Source of the DNA: Toxonevra muliebris
Taxonomy: Eukaryota > Arthropoda > Insecta > Diptera > Pallopteridae
Reading direction: 5' to 3'
DNA length: 64,000 bases
NCBI GenBank assembly: GCA_963691655.1
Contig: OY829326.1
Span: 139,952,998-140,016,997 of the forward strand
In this document: positions 11,341 to 24,380 of the stretch, piece by piece
How positions within the stretch are numbered: position 1 is the stretch's first letter
Layout: each line of letters starts with the position of its first letter
Program-made: the position numbers and the translations under genes
Notes under the pieces: model-generated
Told to the model about the DNA's origin: nothing
Database searches by the model: none
The model's input: the letters and a program-made list of their open reading frames with translations, nothing else

Positions 11341-13021
11341 GAGAAAGCACAATTTCCAATTGAAGTGGTCAAAAAATTTATTAAGACCATTCCAATTTGC
11401 CTTTGCATAAAGCCACATTAATCGCTTTGTGGCTATTGGCAAAGTGTTATGGATTCTAGAATACGGAAAGGATGCTAAAATGGTAAATGAATTTTAGAAA
11501 AAACTAAAAACTTAGAAAAATTAATCAAAACTTATTAATCGCTGTTACTGGGGTAGACAAAATAACTTTTGAATGGAAATGCGTTTCTCTTCCATATGTT
11601 CACCAGAGAAGAAAGGAAAGTTATGGCTTGCTTCATATTTATTTATTAAAAAAAACATTGGTCAGTTTTTTTTAAATGAATATACAGCACTCTCCTGAAT
11701 TTTTACCAGAGTAAAGTGGAAATTCGAAAGAAAAAAATTTAAAAAGTCGGTTCAAAGGTCTACTTTCCTACAAGAACCTTAAAAATTACAGCAGTTTTTC
11801 CAGTATTACACAAATTGCAAGTAAGAAAACAGCAACCATATATATTTCTTATCTGACTAAGCATTGATTTAAAATAATTAACTGCAGTTAAGCTGCAACA
11901 TAACTACAACAACATAATTAACAAGAACGCTTTCATTCAAGTACATACGCCTTTAACTATATGTACGTCAAAATGATTGACATGAAAATCCCCTAAAAAC
12001 ACATACATAATAAGTATTCTCTAATATCTACGCGCTTCATTCGATTATCTGTGTATCCTCGAGCGCGCACATGTATGTATGTGCATACAACAAAATACAT
12101 AGTCAAGCATATGTATTTATGTATGCACATGTAAAGGAGCACCTCCTGTGGTTAAATGCTGCAATGTGATGTGTGTGTGTGTGTGTTTTTTTCTTCTTGT
12201 TTATCTGCGCATAACATCTCATTTAATTTTTAGGCTTGTTTCAAAGCGTTGATGAGTGAGTGCGCGTCGACGACAGATGAAGACAAATTTATATGAATTA
12301 TGAATGCGGCAAATGATGTATTGAACAGCAGAAGAACACAACACAGCATCATCTTCTTCATCGGCTTTATGCCAAGAGGTAGACAAACAGACAGACTTAC
12401 ATACAAATGGACAGATACATATACAGAGGTAGGTAGTTAGGTACCCATAGGATAAGCTGTCTCATTTACGAAACTCTCAAGCCAAAACACAATGAACTCA
12501 CGCAGTGTTTTTAAGAGGTGATTCCAACACACGCTCAAACACACACATACATACACACGCACACGCACACGCAAGACATAATCAAAAGAAGTTAAGACAC
12601 TGAACAAAGATGTTCACTCAAGAATATGAACCTCAAAATGTTAATAAAACTAACTCCTAGATATTTTTTTTTTTTTTTTTTGTAGGCATGCAATTTAATA
12701 TAATATTAACTAACCAGCCCGCAATGAATTTCAAAGCAAATTAATGTCACCAGATAGTGAGAGTACCACCGAAAAAATGAACAACAAAGAAATTTTGAAA
12801 TTGATGCTTTCTTTTTATGTAGAAAATCAAAAGCAGCAGGGGTAAGTAGACATTTGCGGTGGTAGCGGGTGTGCATACAAAACGTTTTACCTTTTTTTCT
12901 TTTTGATTATTATTTGTGAGAGCTATAATAGCATCATAATAGACCAAATGCTCTTTAAATAGCTCTATTTTGATCAACTTTGTTTAAGAAAAGAAGGAAA
13001 AAAGAATTACCTTCAAAAATG

Positions 13022-13050
13022 CATACATACATACATACATACATACATAC
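13022..13050. repeat. (CATA)n microsatellite
   Basis: Tetranucleotide run of about seven units, typical of fly introns. Confidence 0.95.
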
Positions 13051-13309
13051 CTTGTCTTTTCTATTATTATGAACAACAATAAAAAAAGACGATAAGTAAA
13101 ATGACAAAGATAAAAGCGTCTATCGTCGTCGTAACCATTCAGTCGAGCATTCAAATGGTTAGTCAGTCAGTCGTCTCAAGCAGTTGTGGTTTAAGCAATT
13201 CCAAAGGACTTGGATTTTTTATTTTTTTTTTTGGAGTATATGTAGAATATGCGCAGCAAAAAAGGATATTCCGCCATATAAATAGTTGAGTTAGTCAAGC
13301 AGGCGGGTG

Positions 13310-13356
13310 TATGTATGTATGTATGTATGTATGTATGTATGTATGTATGTATGTAT
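13310..13356. repeat. (GTAT)n microsatellite
   Basis: Pure tetranucleotide run of about eleven units, the longest clean microsatellite noticed in the window. It is the reverse-complement type of the CATA tract 260 bp upstream. Confidence 0.95.
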
Positions 13357-13969
13357 TGCTAATGACATTGGCGGCGGTTTCTCAATGATGGTACGCTTGG
13401 TTTCTTCCTTCGCATGTATGCTTCATTTGTTTATATATTCATACATATGTTTTTGTACCTTTATGTAATTTCAATTGCCCGAACGCATGCTAAAGTGGTA
13501 ATCTTATTTTGGCTACACTACTAATCAGTTCTATTATCTGACTTCCTTTCTTTTTTATTTTTTTATTTTTTTTTTTTGTTCTTGTTTTTTTCTTGGTTTG
13601 ATTACAATTTGAAATACTCTTTTTTTAATACTTTTAAGCATGTGTGCTGGACAATTTTGAAGAATTTTGGAATATGCGCAATTGTGGGAGTCAAAATACG
13701 CAATTAATATATTTATTGATACATACCCCCGTATTATGTAAAACATAAATAATAGTGACGCTCTGCATTCCTTGTGTTTTGTTTTTGTAAACTGACGAAT
13801 GCAAAAACAAAACACAAGCAACACAGAGTACATAATACGGGAGTTAATGTTACATGGGGAGCCTTGCATTCCTCAGTCTCAAGTCGGCAAACAGGTTCCT
13901 TGAGGCGCTCCCTATGTTGTGATATCGCACTTGGCTGAGAGCGAACTAATGTGTGGGATTGTTGTTTTT

Positions 13970-14884
13970 TGGATTTTTTCGGTAGGAGGGCGGGGAGGGG
14001 GGGCGGTTTCATTCTAAGGAAATTGACATTGACTTGCCATTACTGATGATGAGCCCGACCTCAAAACAATTACCAAAAATACTAAAAATAGTCAGAGGCT
14101 CATTTTTTCAAATGATTATCAGGGGGAATTCGGGCCATGATAAGGAATCCGGATGAGGTTGGCTTATATTCCCAAAATTCGTGCAGTTACTGCATTGAAA
14201 GAGGTCTTCCGAGTCGGGGTGCTCTGAGCAATAATGGGTTAATGAATTAATTACATTTTAAGATTGTCTCCTAAAACTTTGAAGCTGATCCACTACTACT
14301 GCCCTACATAGGCTTTGCGAATAAAATGGTTCCTAGTGCTTGCGAATGAATTTTTTATGCTGAACACGAATCTGATGTCAAAAATTTCTCATCACGCCAC
14401 GTTTTAGAAAAAATGGGATGGATAACCCTAAAATAGAATTTTTGACCATTTTTAAAATTGGAGAGCTGAGCACTGGCGTGCTACAAACTTCGAAATCCAG
14501 AAATTATATGCTGAATCATGCCCTTCCAAATGAGCCCTAAACCCGCAACTGTAAATCAACAGTTACTGGCCTAGAAAAACTATAAATGCAAAATTTCTCA
14601 GCATCACCTTCTCTTTTTGTATCCAAAGTCAAACCTCATGTCAAAGAAAACAAATCGGATCGGGTCGCATAGTGTAACTAAGATTTCAAGTTTATTTTTT
14701 TTATATTGGAATTTTTAGAAAGAAACCGATGGAAGTAAAAAATATTTAAAAACTGTTCAATAGATTTTATTTTGACTTTTTTTTCATCCACTGGCAATTA
14801 ATATCAAAAAATAGAAGAAAGTTCCCACATTTCGGGGGGGGGGGGCTTAGATCAGAACCCCCTAAACCTCCCCCTAAATACGTC
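13970..14884 (+). mobile_element. hAT-family non-autonomous element, copy 1, left end lost
   Basis: Closely matches the copy at 33512-34429 in the same orientation over most of its length, for example GACTTGCCATTACTGATGA and GGTCTTCCGAGTCGGGGTGC. The right end reads AAATACGTCCTTG after a run of about ten G and a C-rich stretch. The left end lacks the CAGGGCCGTAGCC terminus and begins in GGAGGGCGGGGAGG-like sequence, so the copy is truncated or mutated there. No target duplication was found. No coding capacity is seen. Confidence 0.8.
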
Positions 14885-15294
14885 CTTGTGCTTCATAGCG
14901 GCTATGGATCCATTGTCGAAGAGCTCTGAAGTCTCAAACATTTTCGTATTTCCTTCCACTAAAAAATGGTTTTGCTTTTTTCTTCCAACTATACCACCGC
15001 TTTCAATTAGCTTTGTAAAATTTCTGCTTTTTAGAAATTATTCTTATTGGAGAACAAGAACCAATTCCCGATTTATGTAATCATTCGACCTAGCACTCCA
15101 TTATAAGCATCAATCTCTGATTTTGTTCTTGGTACCATGGTGCAACTAATTGTTATAGAAATAATAGGCGTTGAAAGGATGAGCTGGGGGCCACGGACAG
15201 TAGGTTAGCTGCACTATCCCCGACGCTTTCCTCATACAGCACAAATTTACTAAAAAGTCCTTAAATAAATGGAACTGCATTGGTCGCTTGCAAT
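14885..15294. other. Intronic sequence between repeats
   Basis: Nothing recognised. The 64-codon frame at 14886-15080 has no family-like motif. Confidence 0.5.
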
Positions 15295-16215
15295 GAGAAA
15301 TTGATGGATGAATAATTCACCTAAGACGCTAGTCGCTAAATCATGAAAGTATTTTCATATCTGCTAAAATTCACAATTACAAATTTTTAGGACAATCTCT
15401 ATGGGGTTAGTAATCTGTATGAGTTTATAAATCTTTGTTCGGCTAGGAGAAATTATTTTATACTTTTTAGTCCGTTTTAAAATTACAATTTTAGTTTAGT
15501 ATATTACAATTTTTTTTTATTTAAATTTTAATTTTCTGCTTTTTAGTCTTGTGTGTGTAAAATTTTTTACTGCCAATCCAAAAATCATATTGGCCTAAGC
15601 CCTTGTAAATATTCAGTATTGCACTGTAACAACCAAATAGGAAAAGCAGCACAGTTTTATTTTTCTCTTCACATAAAAAGAATTAGTTGTACGAAAGTGT
15701 ATTAAAAATCTTGCTTATATACTGATGCATTTCTGAACCTTAAAGTGTACTGAAAAACCTACGACCGTATCAAAAAATGATTATTACGACGATGAATGCA
15801 ATGCTTTGATCTGTGAATCTTATTGACAAATACCTACTTTCCAAAACGTCATATTAATGATCCTCGACAAAAACCATTTAGAGCTATGTCGTCTGTTAGT
15901 TAACAACGTGCTTCTTATTTATACACCAACCTGAAAGTATGCTGTACTATAATTTTTTGTGTAATAATAAAATTTATATACCAGCCTGAAAGTATGCTGT
16001 ACTATAATTATTGTTTGTAATAAATAAACGCTAATATTTTATATTATAATATATTTATTTATATTTTAAATATTTCATATTGCATTGTCATTCAGTAAAA
16101 TTTCATGTCTCTAGCTCATTGGGAAGTTAGTTTAAAATCGATTGCAAGATTCCAAACGAATAGACATACAGATTGACAGACACCATTGAAAGCTAGTTTA
16201 TATAAACGCAATAAA
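15295..16215 (+). repeat. Dispersed 1 kb repeat, copy A
   Basis: Matches 38232-39290 in the same orientation, from AAATTGATGGATGAATA-TTCACCTAAG through CTTGTGTGTGTAAAA and CCTAAGCCCTTGTAAAT to GACCATTGAAAGC-like sequence near the right end. Includes two units of a 55 bp internal tandem repeat (15938 and 15993, with GAAAGTATGCTGTACTATAA). No inverted ends or coding region found. Unclassified transposon or processed repeat. Confidence 0.75.
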
Positions 16216-16910
16216 AAATATGAAAGTCTTGCGTAAATCGTGAACGAGGCTTTAATTAGGCTGCGCGTATTCGCATCGTAAAATGCCATTGTTTTCCCCC
16301 CGTTCACAAGCAACAATGTTGCCAGCGAAATCGCTACCGATTGAGTGTTAACAACAGAGCGCCTAGTTTCATTTATGTTTTAGCAGTGTAAAGTAGACAA
16401 CATGCGTGTTAATTTAAAGCGTTTATTGTTATTGGAAAGCGGTTATTTACTGCCTAAATTTTTATTACTCTAATCTTAATGCCATAGATTCCAAAAAATA
16501 TTGCTTTCCACAGAAAAGTTCAATAAATTCTACGCGCAATTCGCTAAACCAAGTCAAAATATAGTTATGGATTGTATTACGCGTCGGTCGCTGTCGTTTG
16601 CAGTTGCTTGTGCTAACGTGATTTGCTAGACTAATTCAAAATATTTCGTTTGCAGTCTTTCGTCGCTTTTCCATATGTTCATATGTACGCATGTAATTAG
16701 TCGCCGGGAGGGAATCGCCGCCCTAGACGCTGCAGTTTTTGGCTGTTATAAAGTAGAAACAAAAATATAAAAATCGTAAATCTAGTTCAAAATCGTAACT
16801 TTCCACATAGAATGCGTGAGTTCCACTTGCAGTTCGTTTAGCTCGTTATAGAACACTTGAACTGGTGGCATTAAATTGCGCATTAAGCCGAACATTAACT
16901 ATGGAAATAG
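16216..16910. other. Intronic sequence, no gene seen
   Basis: Mixed-composition sequence without recognised repeats or coding motifs. Confidence 0.5.
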
Positions 16911-17002
16911 CGATAGAATAGAGTCACCTAGGTAAGGTTTCTACGATATTCCTAGGATTAATACGGTCCACGGGCTCCAGTTGGGCTGCCCATTGGTGTG
17001 AA
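16911..17002 (-). repeat. Scrap of the same LINE family as 9471-11420
   Basis: AATAGAGTCACCTAGGTAAG, GTTTCTACGATATTCC and ATACGGTCCACGGGCTCCAG line up with the RT C-terminal part of the 10 kb LINE (9650-9790), with a deletion in the middle. Recognised by similarity inside the window only. Confidence 0.65.
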
Positions 17003-18862
17003 AACTGTTGTCATCATTTAACATTATTCGACTTAAATAAAGTTTTCAGTTTTATGTTTATTTTTACCAAAAGCAGCAGATATTTGAAAAAGTTTTTGAG
17101 GACTTATTAGAAACTCTATGAAGATCGAAATTCTTGCTCAGATTTTAAAAAGTTCTGTTTTATACCTTTTTTATTCTTCAAATAAGTATTTCAAATTTGT
17201 AAAAATCTTTGGTTTGTAATTAAATGGAAATTTTAAATTTTGGTTCAAAAGTTTTAGGCTACCATTTTCCGGTTTGAAACTTATTTTTTGTATTTTTGTT
17301 CTTTTTTTTGTCAAATTATGGCATTCGAAAAAGTCTCATAGGCTATGTAGGACCTAAGTTGTATGAAGCATTTTGATTTTAACGAGAGGGGCTAACAGGC
17401 AGCTAGTTTAACATAACTTAACCCATGATAACAATGTTTGCTGCGTGGAATTGCTAGATATAAAAATGATTTCTGCATTTCCACTGACCCTTATATTCTC
17501 TTTCCCTTTTCATGCTCGGAGAAAACTGGATATATTACAAAGCTCAGTTTTCCATCAAAGAAAACGAAAACGAATTCGAAATAAGTGTTAATGCTTCTCG
17601 CTATTCCAACGCCACTTAAATATGCAAAATCTCGTCACTTTCTCTAACACTAAATTTTTTAAAACCGTATAAAAACATCGCCCAGTCATTTCCAATGTAA
17701 TTTTAAGCTCAAACAAAAAATACGAGTAGCTATGATTATTTATATTCCTCACTGCTGTGACAATTAAGCGGCGCTTACGAATTAATTTTTATTTATTTGG
17801 GAACAACAACAAATACGAGCATAATAGAAGTAAGTAAGAAACTTCCCTTTTTATACCCACAAACAAATATACAATACTCGTATTTGTGTGTATGTGAATG
17901 TGTAAACAAGCTGCAAAATTAACTAAACACAAAAATATAATAGAAAAAAAAATAAATAAAGATTTGGAAATTTAAGTAGCTTAATGGCGCTTCAAAAAAC
18001 GCGCGCTTCTACAAATAAGAAGAACAAAAAAAAAAGAAGTTGTACCAAACACACACACGCAAGCACAGAAAAAGCGGCAGTGTGGTAGTGGTAGTGAATG
18101 CAGCAGCAATCAAACACCAAAAATAAAGAAGTCACTGTACTTAACACAAGTTGAAAGACGGGCAAGTAAAAACAACAAAAAACTTCTTTTTTTTTTTATT
18201 TTTTTTTTATACTTCCAAAAAAAATATTTGCATTGCATTCAACGGATACACAACAACAGCAGCAGTAGCAGCAGAAATATAGACGACAATATTTCTTCTT
18301 TTTTTTTATATATAAAAACCAGTGGCAATGGCGGTTACAAAAATACACAGCAAACAGCAGCAATACAACAACTAAAACAAACAACATAATGATGGCAATG
18401 GCGTCGGCGTCGGCGGCGGCGGCGGCGGAAAAAATCATAGAAGAGAAATAAAAAATTGTCAAGTGTTTATCTTGCAGATAAAACGATTTCTTATTAAAAC
18501 AAAGAATATAAATATAATAGCATTTACTAAATCAAATGGTAAGTAGCTATGTGTTTATACAACAACAACAAAAACAACCAGATTTCAAGTCATAAAAAAA
18601 ACCAAAAAAAAAAAAAAAAACTAAAAAACAAAAAAGTTGGTAGCATGTTAAAGGTGTTTAGCTGTCACCTCAGCCTTAACATTTCGAAAAAAAAACAAAC
18701 AACAAAAGCAAACAACTACAAAACAAAGAAGAAAAAAATGTAAAACCAACAAACAGACATCATCAACATCATCAGAGCAACATTCAACATCATTGAAATG
18801 CAAATGTAAATGTAAACGTGAAGTTTAAATATTATCACAAGTTAATAGCGTAAAACTGAGTG

Positions 18863-18896
<34 letters not shown>

Positions 18897-19560
18897 TGTA
18901 TGTTAATGCGATACAATGCGTTATATTGCGTTGCATTGCGTTCGATGTGATGTGATGCCCACCAGATACGCGATACATTCATTTAATGTGAGATACAAAA
19001 CAGAAGAAAAGTGCGTTGACATAAGCTTAGTGTAAATATTGCACTTCCGTTTCATGGCTCCGTTGCTACTGTTGACAAAAAATTAAGTGACACACACACA
19101 CACACACATACACCTATAAATCTAGTATATTTATCTATGTATATGTAACAGTAAAATACCCCAAAATCTTTAGAATTAATATTGCAAATATTTAACATAA
19201 CGATTTTGAAATAAAATATGTAAGTGGAAAGAATTATTTACAATGCAAATATTGAACTACACACATAATTCAATGCTTATCTTTTTTCGGAATTCATTTT
19301 ATAAAACATCTGTTCAATTCAGAGATGGTTTTTTGATAATAGATAAGGGACTATATTGGAAATATTTCTAACTAAATTTTTTATATATATTTATTACACA
19401 GGGCTGCATAATTCTGGATTCTGCCGAACTAAAGAAATAAAATTGCAATTTACCGAGAAATTTTTTATCCAAAAATTTTAATATTAAATTTATTATATCT
19501 CAAACATGAAACTTTCAATCCCGATTTTGAGTTATGATGATATAAGGAGCCATTCACATA
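17003..19560. other. AT-rich intronic sequence with simple repeats
   Basis: Contains poly-T and poly-A tracts, GCA/CAG-type trinucleotides (18.24-18.37 kb), a GTCGGC/GGC tract at about 18400-18429 and a GTAT tract. The minus-strand frame at 18196-18462 is built from these repeats and is not supported as a gene. Confidence 0.6.
18869..18896. repeat. (GTAT)n microsatellite
   Basis: Clean tetranucleotide run followed by degenerate GTTGTATG and GCGATACAATGCG-like repeats to about 18.96 kb. Confidence 0.93.
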
Positions 19561-19779
19561 TTACGTAACGCAATTTTTGACCCATTACCTCCCTCCCCTG
19601 GTTGTAACACATCGTAACAAAACGCCTAGAGGCAGCTTCCGTCATTCGAGGCATTGAGTGTCTGGATGGCTCTACCAAGGCTTAAATTGTAATGCGCGCA
19701 GATTATTGGCATAAACATATATGGAAATGTGGTTATCCATTCATGCTAGAGAAGTGCTAGAAAAGAGAGAATAATGCGC

Positions 19780-20520
19780 AGCTGTCTTTTTAGACATAAC
19801 ACAGGCTTGTAGGCCTGCTATCCAAACTCAAAATGAATCTACCTCACTGCTATTACAAGGTACTTAAATCATATCTAGAGAATAGGCATTTTCTTGTAAA
19901 AATTAACAATGAAGTTACTAGCCTTCACAAAATTGAAGCAGGCGTACCTCAAGCTAGTGTTCTGGGACCGGTTCTATACACACTATTCACTGCTGATCTA
20001 TCCTTGACAGAAAGCACACACACACGGCCACATATGCGGACGACACTGTTGTAATGGCTAAAAATGTTCTTGCCTCCACTGCTTCTTCTCTACAGCAGCA
20101 TAACCTCGACAAAGTTAATACTTGGTTGAAAACAAGTGGCATATAAAAGCCAACGAAACCAAATCAATGCAGATTACTTTTACACTCCGGAAGGACTCAT
20201 GCCCTCCAGTAACTTTAAATCACTGCCAAATACCTCAAACTTACCAGGCTTACATGGCGGTCTCATATATTACTGAAGCGAAAGCAAATGAGGCCGGCCG
20301 AGCGAAATAGACAACGAAGAGTTGAAGAATGGCGGATAACTTCGTTCATGACTCCGCAGACGATCAATGGCCAAACTAAGGTAACAAAAAGTTTGCAAGC
20401 AAATGCCGCCGCACAGTCTCCTTCCATAGAACACCATTTAATTATAGAGGTGGCAATGTTACGCTCTGTGCTTCCAGCAGTTATATAGCAGAGCTGTAAA
20501 AGAATGCAATCAATTTAATT
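19780..20520 (+). pseudogene. Jockey-like LINE reverse transcriptase fragment
   Basis: Remains of a non-LTR reverse transcriptase on the plus strand. It begins CAAVFLDITQA (about 19775). A deletion removes the rest of the FD-x-VWH block, then follow GLLSKLKMNLPHCYY, SYLENRHFLVKINNEVTS, AGVPQASVLGPVLYTLFTAD, and in the next frame TATYADDTVVMAKN (active site) with LDKVNTWLKTSGI then stop. A third frame continues WHIKANETKSMQITFTLRKD and CPPVTLN. At least two frameshifts and one deletion make it non-functional. The LP-x2-YY and LYTLFTADL wording is typical of the Jockey/BS group and differs from the LINE at 10 kb. Confidence 0.85.
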
Positions 20521-20714
20521 GCAATACCTTGAAGTCACAGTTAATAACAGAGAATTCATGATTGCAGTTACTGAATAACGTATTTGACTCCAGAATAAAA
20601 TATGCAGTTGGAAGTCTCTTTTGGAGTCGCGCGATTTGTTATTCATTTAGAAAAGTTTTTTTTAGAGTCAAGGGAGTGCAGCCTTTTTTTTCAAACCAAA
20701 TCTTATGACTTCAA

Positions 20715-20865
20715 AATCATGACTGCTTTGAAGTCACTTGGATTCACTTGGAGTCGCTTGAAGTCACTTGGAGTCACTTGAGTAACCTTAAACTCAAATG
20801 CAGTCATTTGGAGTCAATTGCAATTTGCAGTCAATTGGAGTCTTTTGGAGTCTATTGGGATTTTG
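20715..20865. repeat. GGAGTCACTTG-type short tandem repeat
   Basis: About a dozen degenerate units of 10-12 bp (AGTCACTTGG, AGTCATTTGG, AGTCAATTGG and variants). The block ends just before 20870. Confidence 0.85.
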
Positions 20866-20966
20866 AAGTCATAGTAACTATGGCAACACCGAAAATTCAA
20901 TTCTTGGAACAGGTGTCCAAGTGATGTATGGAAAATCATATGAAAAAATGGGTTTAATTTTATATA

Positions 20967-21165
20967 TGGGTGACTCCATGTCAGATTTACAACTAAAATT
21001 TTAATTTCAACCAAAATTTTTTCTTGCATTCTTGAGAAGAAATTAATCGACACGTATTTATGTATTTATGTATTATTTAACGTATGTAAATTCATGTGAG
21101 AGCCCCTAGAAAAAATTTTGGTTGAAATTAAAATTTTAGTTGTAAATCTGACATGGAACGACCCA
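20967..21165. mobile_element. 199 bp MITE with long inverted ends, TA duplication
   Basis: The left arm starts TGGGTGACTCCATGTCAGAT and the right arm read inward starts TGGGTCGTTCCATGTCAGAT. The arms match over about 58 bp with three differences. TA flanks both sides (20965-20966 and 21166-21167). The loop is about 80 bp. A Tc1/mariner-type MITE by target site, with no coding capacity. Confidence 0.9.
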
Positions 21166-21167
21166 TA

Positions 21168-23585
21168 TGCTTTTATTTTAAAGTTAATATTTCGATATAA
21201 TTATGAATTTAATTTTACTTCTTCGTTTTTAAATTAGTTTGGCTAGATTAAAATAAGTGGTTATTTCTTATTAAATCAAACAAACCATTGCCTCGGTTTA
21301 AATATTAAAAAGAAGTTTAATTCCTGTTCCAGTGTATCAGTTATCCAAAATTATTTAGTTAGTCTAGAAAACTTCAGCAGAGTAAGTATTGAATTGGGCA
21401 TTAGAGGCTTACCCTGTACTACCGAATAATGATTTGGCAAAGGTTTTGAGTTGATATCTATCTACAGCTAGGCAAACACACAAGAGTTTCTTCTTCGGCA
21501 AACACTATTTACTTTGTATACTATTAAACTTTGAAATTCAAAAAGTTTTCAGATCGAATCTCTCTAGCGTACATTTATATCGATTGGAAAACTTGAATTA
21601 AAATCCAGCAAAATTTCCTATACGAAAAAAAAACTTAAAATATAAATGTGTGTATGTATAATTCCGCCCTTTTCTCTAACGAAAGGATGCGTGTGTATCA
21701 ATATAACAACAGCTGTATTAATCCTTCCTTTTTTGCACTATACAAGAGCTCAAACAACAATAACAAAAAAAAAAAAGAAGAAGTATTAAAAGCAATAGAC
21801 TTGCCACCACTTTTGGCGTCGCCGATAATAGCTACATGCATTCATGCATCCGAAACAGGCAGCAAGACACACACACACACACATAAACACAACATAAGAG
21901 CGAGAGACACATTCACCCTATTAAAAAACTATTACATATAAATATGTGTATAAGTTTATTAAAACATGCGGTTAGGCGGGATCTTTTACAAATCCTTTAT
22001 CATTATTTTATATTTACACATACATATTTTGTTGGCTTCCCTGGCATCGATTGCTAAATAGTTTTCTATGTATGGGTGTTGTGCGTGTGTAGAAACAGCA
22101 ACAGCATTTGATGAACAATTTCGATTGCTATAGCTGTTGTTGCTATTAATCTAAAAACTGATCGCAACTGATACTCTCTCGAAAAGGTTATTTATGCCAT
22201 GATACCCTTTTGGGTGCACAGTAAACCAAACTCAAAAACAAAAAAAAAAAAATAAGGAAGCTGCAGTGGCAGCAATAACAGCAATAACAGCAGCCGCAAC
22301 AATTTATAGCTTTAAATAGCAAGATAAGAAATCAAAAGTATTTATTATAGATGCAGACATAAGATACAAGAAGAAAATAAGAGAAACAACTAACAAATAT
22401 TTACAAAAAAAAAAAAAACTACTACTACTACTACTACCACAATGTGGCATAGAAATTGCTTGTTGTAGTAGTGAGAGTTGCAAGCGTAGTAAGTAGTAAA
22501 TAGCTTGACTTGACAGCGCACAGGCCGTCGCATATTAAGGGTGTGTGCGTTTTGTGACCAAGCATAAGCGGCAAGTAGAAATATGGCTAAAAAAAAAAAC
22601 GTTTGCTATATTTTTATAGTAAGTATAAATTTTTCTACAGTTTTTATTTTAAATTTCCTATGCAAGTAATTCTTAAACTGTAGCATTTTCTTTGCTGTTG
22701 ATATTACATTTTAACAAGAAAATGTTTTATAAAAAAAATATGCATGGAATAAAAAAAATTTGCAAATTCCACCATGTTATCAAAATGAAATTCTTTGCCA
22801 CACCGTTACAGTTGTGGAATTTTCTTATTTCCTTTCTCTCTCTTTAGTGAAAACAGTTTTTCTGTGAATTTAAATGGAATTTCATTTTATTTTTCAACGC
22901 TTGGTAAAAAAATAAAAGTAAACACATTTGTACACCATTATGTTATTCATTTGTCGCACCTTAGCTACAACATGGTTGCCACCTATCTACTACTGCTACT
23001 ACATACTGTTCATATCACTGCGCGCACGAAATTGTCATTATATTGTAGGCACTAGTTACGTTTGCTAATAAAATATGAAATATGATATTAGTTAAATTGT
23101 ATTTAAAAAATGAACGCTTTTTTACACTTTGAAAAAAAAAAAACAGTAAGAAAAGAAATTTACGCAAAAAGTTTCTAATTTATAGTTAAATTAGATTTAC
23201 TACATTTTGAAATCTTAACAACGGAAATTTTAAGGACTGAAGGCTGTCAACTTTTAGGATTATTTCGAAGTCTAATAGTCGGAAAAAAGTATTCTTTACG
23301 AAAACAAGAACCAGGTGAAAAAATTAAATTGGATAATGCATGGATACTGAAAGAGCGTTAAATTTCCTCAATATTGAACGATATTAGTAGAGCATCTAGC
23401 ATTGGATTTTGGGAAGAAGTGATCTTGTTAAATTCAATGAAAACTATAAACTTTGAATATATTTTAGAAAATAAGTATTCGAAGGAATAATGAAAGCATA
23501 GCTCGTTGAATAGGTTTTCTATTACGGTAGATCTTAAATGTATTTCTCATGATTTGGAACAAAAAATCAACTTAAATTTAGATCA
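21168..23585. other. AT-rich intronic sequence with microsatellites
   Basis: Nothing gene-like. Includes (AC)n near 21.87 kb, CAGCAATAA-like repeats near 22.27 kb and (ACT)n at 22418-22436. Confidence 0.55.
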
Positions 23586-23589
23586 AGAG

Positions 23590-24060
23590 CAGAACAAAAG
23601 TCAGCCCAAAAATAAAAATTTATATAAAAACTTAAACTGAAATTCAGACCAAAGATCAGACCAGAACTCAAATCCAAAATCAGACTAATACTCGGATTGG
23701 AATTCAGACAAAAATCAGGCAGAAATTCAAGCTAAAGATCAGTTACAACTTAGAACAAGAATCAAGCTTATATTCAAATCAAATATCAGACCATTATTAA
23801 AACCAAAAAGTCAGCTTTATGAGTCCGCTCTACTGCAAAATTCAATCCGAAATTTAGAAGAAAAATCTGATATTTAAACTAAAACTCAGACCAATGATTA
23901 AACCCATATTCAGTCCAAAATTCACATTAAAAGCAGACCAAAAATCAGACAGAACCGTAGACCAAAAAATAAACTAAAAATCAAAGCAAAAATTGGACCC
24001 ATATTTAGTTAAAAATTCAGACCGAAAATGAGGCTAAAAATACACTAAAATTCAAGCTAA
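23590..24060 (-). repeat. Degenerate TTTGGTCTGAAT-type tandem array (minus sense)
   Basis: The plus strand repeats variants of ATTCAGACCAAAAATCAGAC with spacing of roughly 11-17 bp. It is the reverse complement of the arrays at 47160-48010 and 54430-56110. No coding. Confidence 0.85.
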
Positions 24061-24380
24061 TAACACTGTGCAACAACTTTATAAAATTAAATTTAGGTTG
24101 CTGATTTTCTCTATTACGCCTGGGATCCCTGATATGGGGACCAAAATCCATAATTTTGGTATGCGCGGGACTAAAATAAAATTATTTTTATTTTACCTTG
24201 TACATGTTTCAAAGCTAACAGAAAGTTGTTTATCATGGAAGGAAGGAAAAAAATTACATAGATAGAAATACCCCCTCCTACCCCCCTTACCCACCTTGTT
24301 GTTTGGGTGATATATGAAACCTCTATTCGATATATGACTATACCGGGTAAACGAAGGCGAAACCTATCATTAGGTGTTCC

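Larger units (their letters stand above)
9471..11420 (-). mobile_element. Non-LTR retrotransposon, 5'-truncated and frameshifted
   Basis: A minus-strand LINE with a reverse transcriptase readable across four frame segments, ending in an A-rich tail (plus-strand T run at 9473-9482). The 5' end, where the endonuclease should be, is missing. Homology fades near 11420, with NGLNKFFDHFNWKLCFLD just upstream of the longest segment. After the thumb region a last piece reads ALTSSLALPFLPEELKQNF before a stop near 9485. Clade not certain: the wording (QYGFRRNRSTGDL, KAFDRVWHKAL, FADDST) belongs to the Jockey/CR1 side of insect LINEs. Confidence 0.88.
11430..13900. other. AT-rich intronic sequence with microsatellites
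   Basis: No gene recognised. Holds a (GT) tract near 12.17 kb, a (CATA) tract and a long (GTAT) tract listed separately, and ACAC-rich sequence near 12.53-12.57 kb. Confidence 0.6.

Noticed and set aside
13022..13356. Possible CRISPR-like regular repeats
   Set aside because: They are plain tetranucleotide microsatellites without spacers, in a eukaryotic intron.
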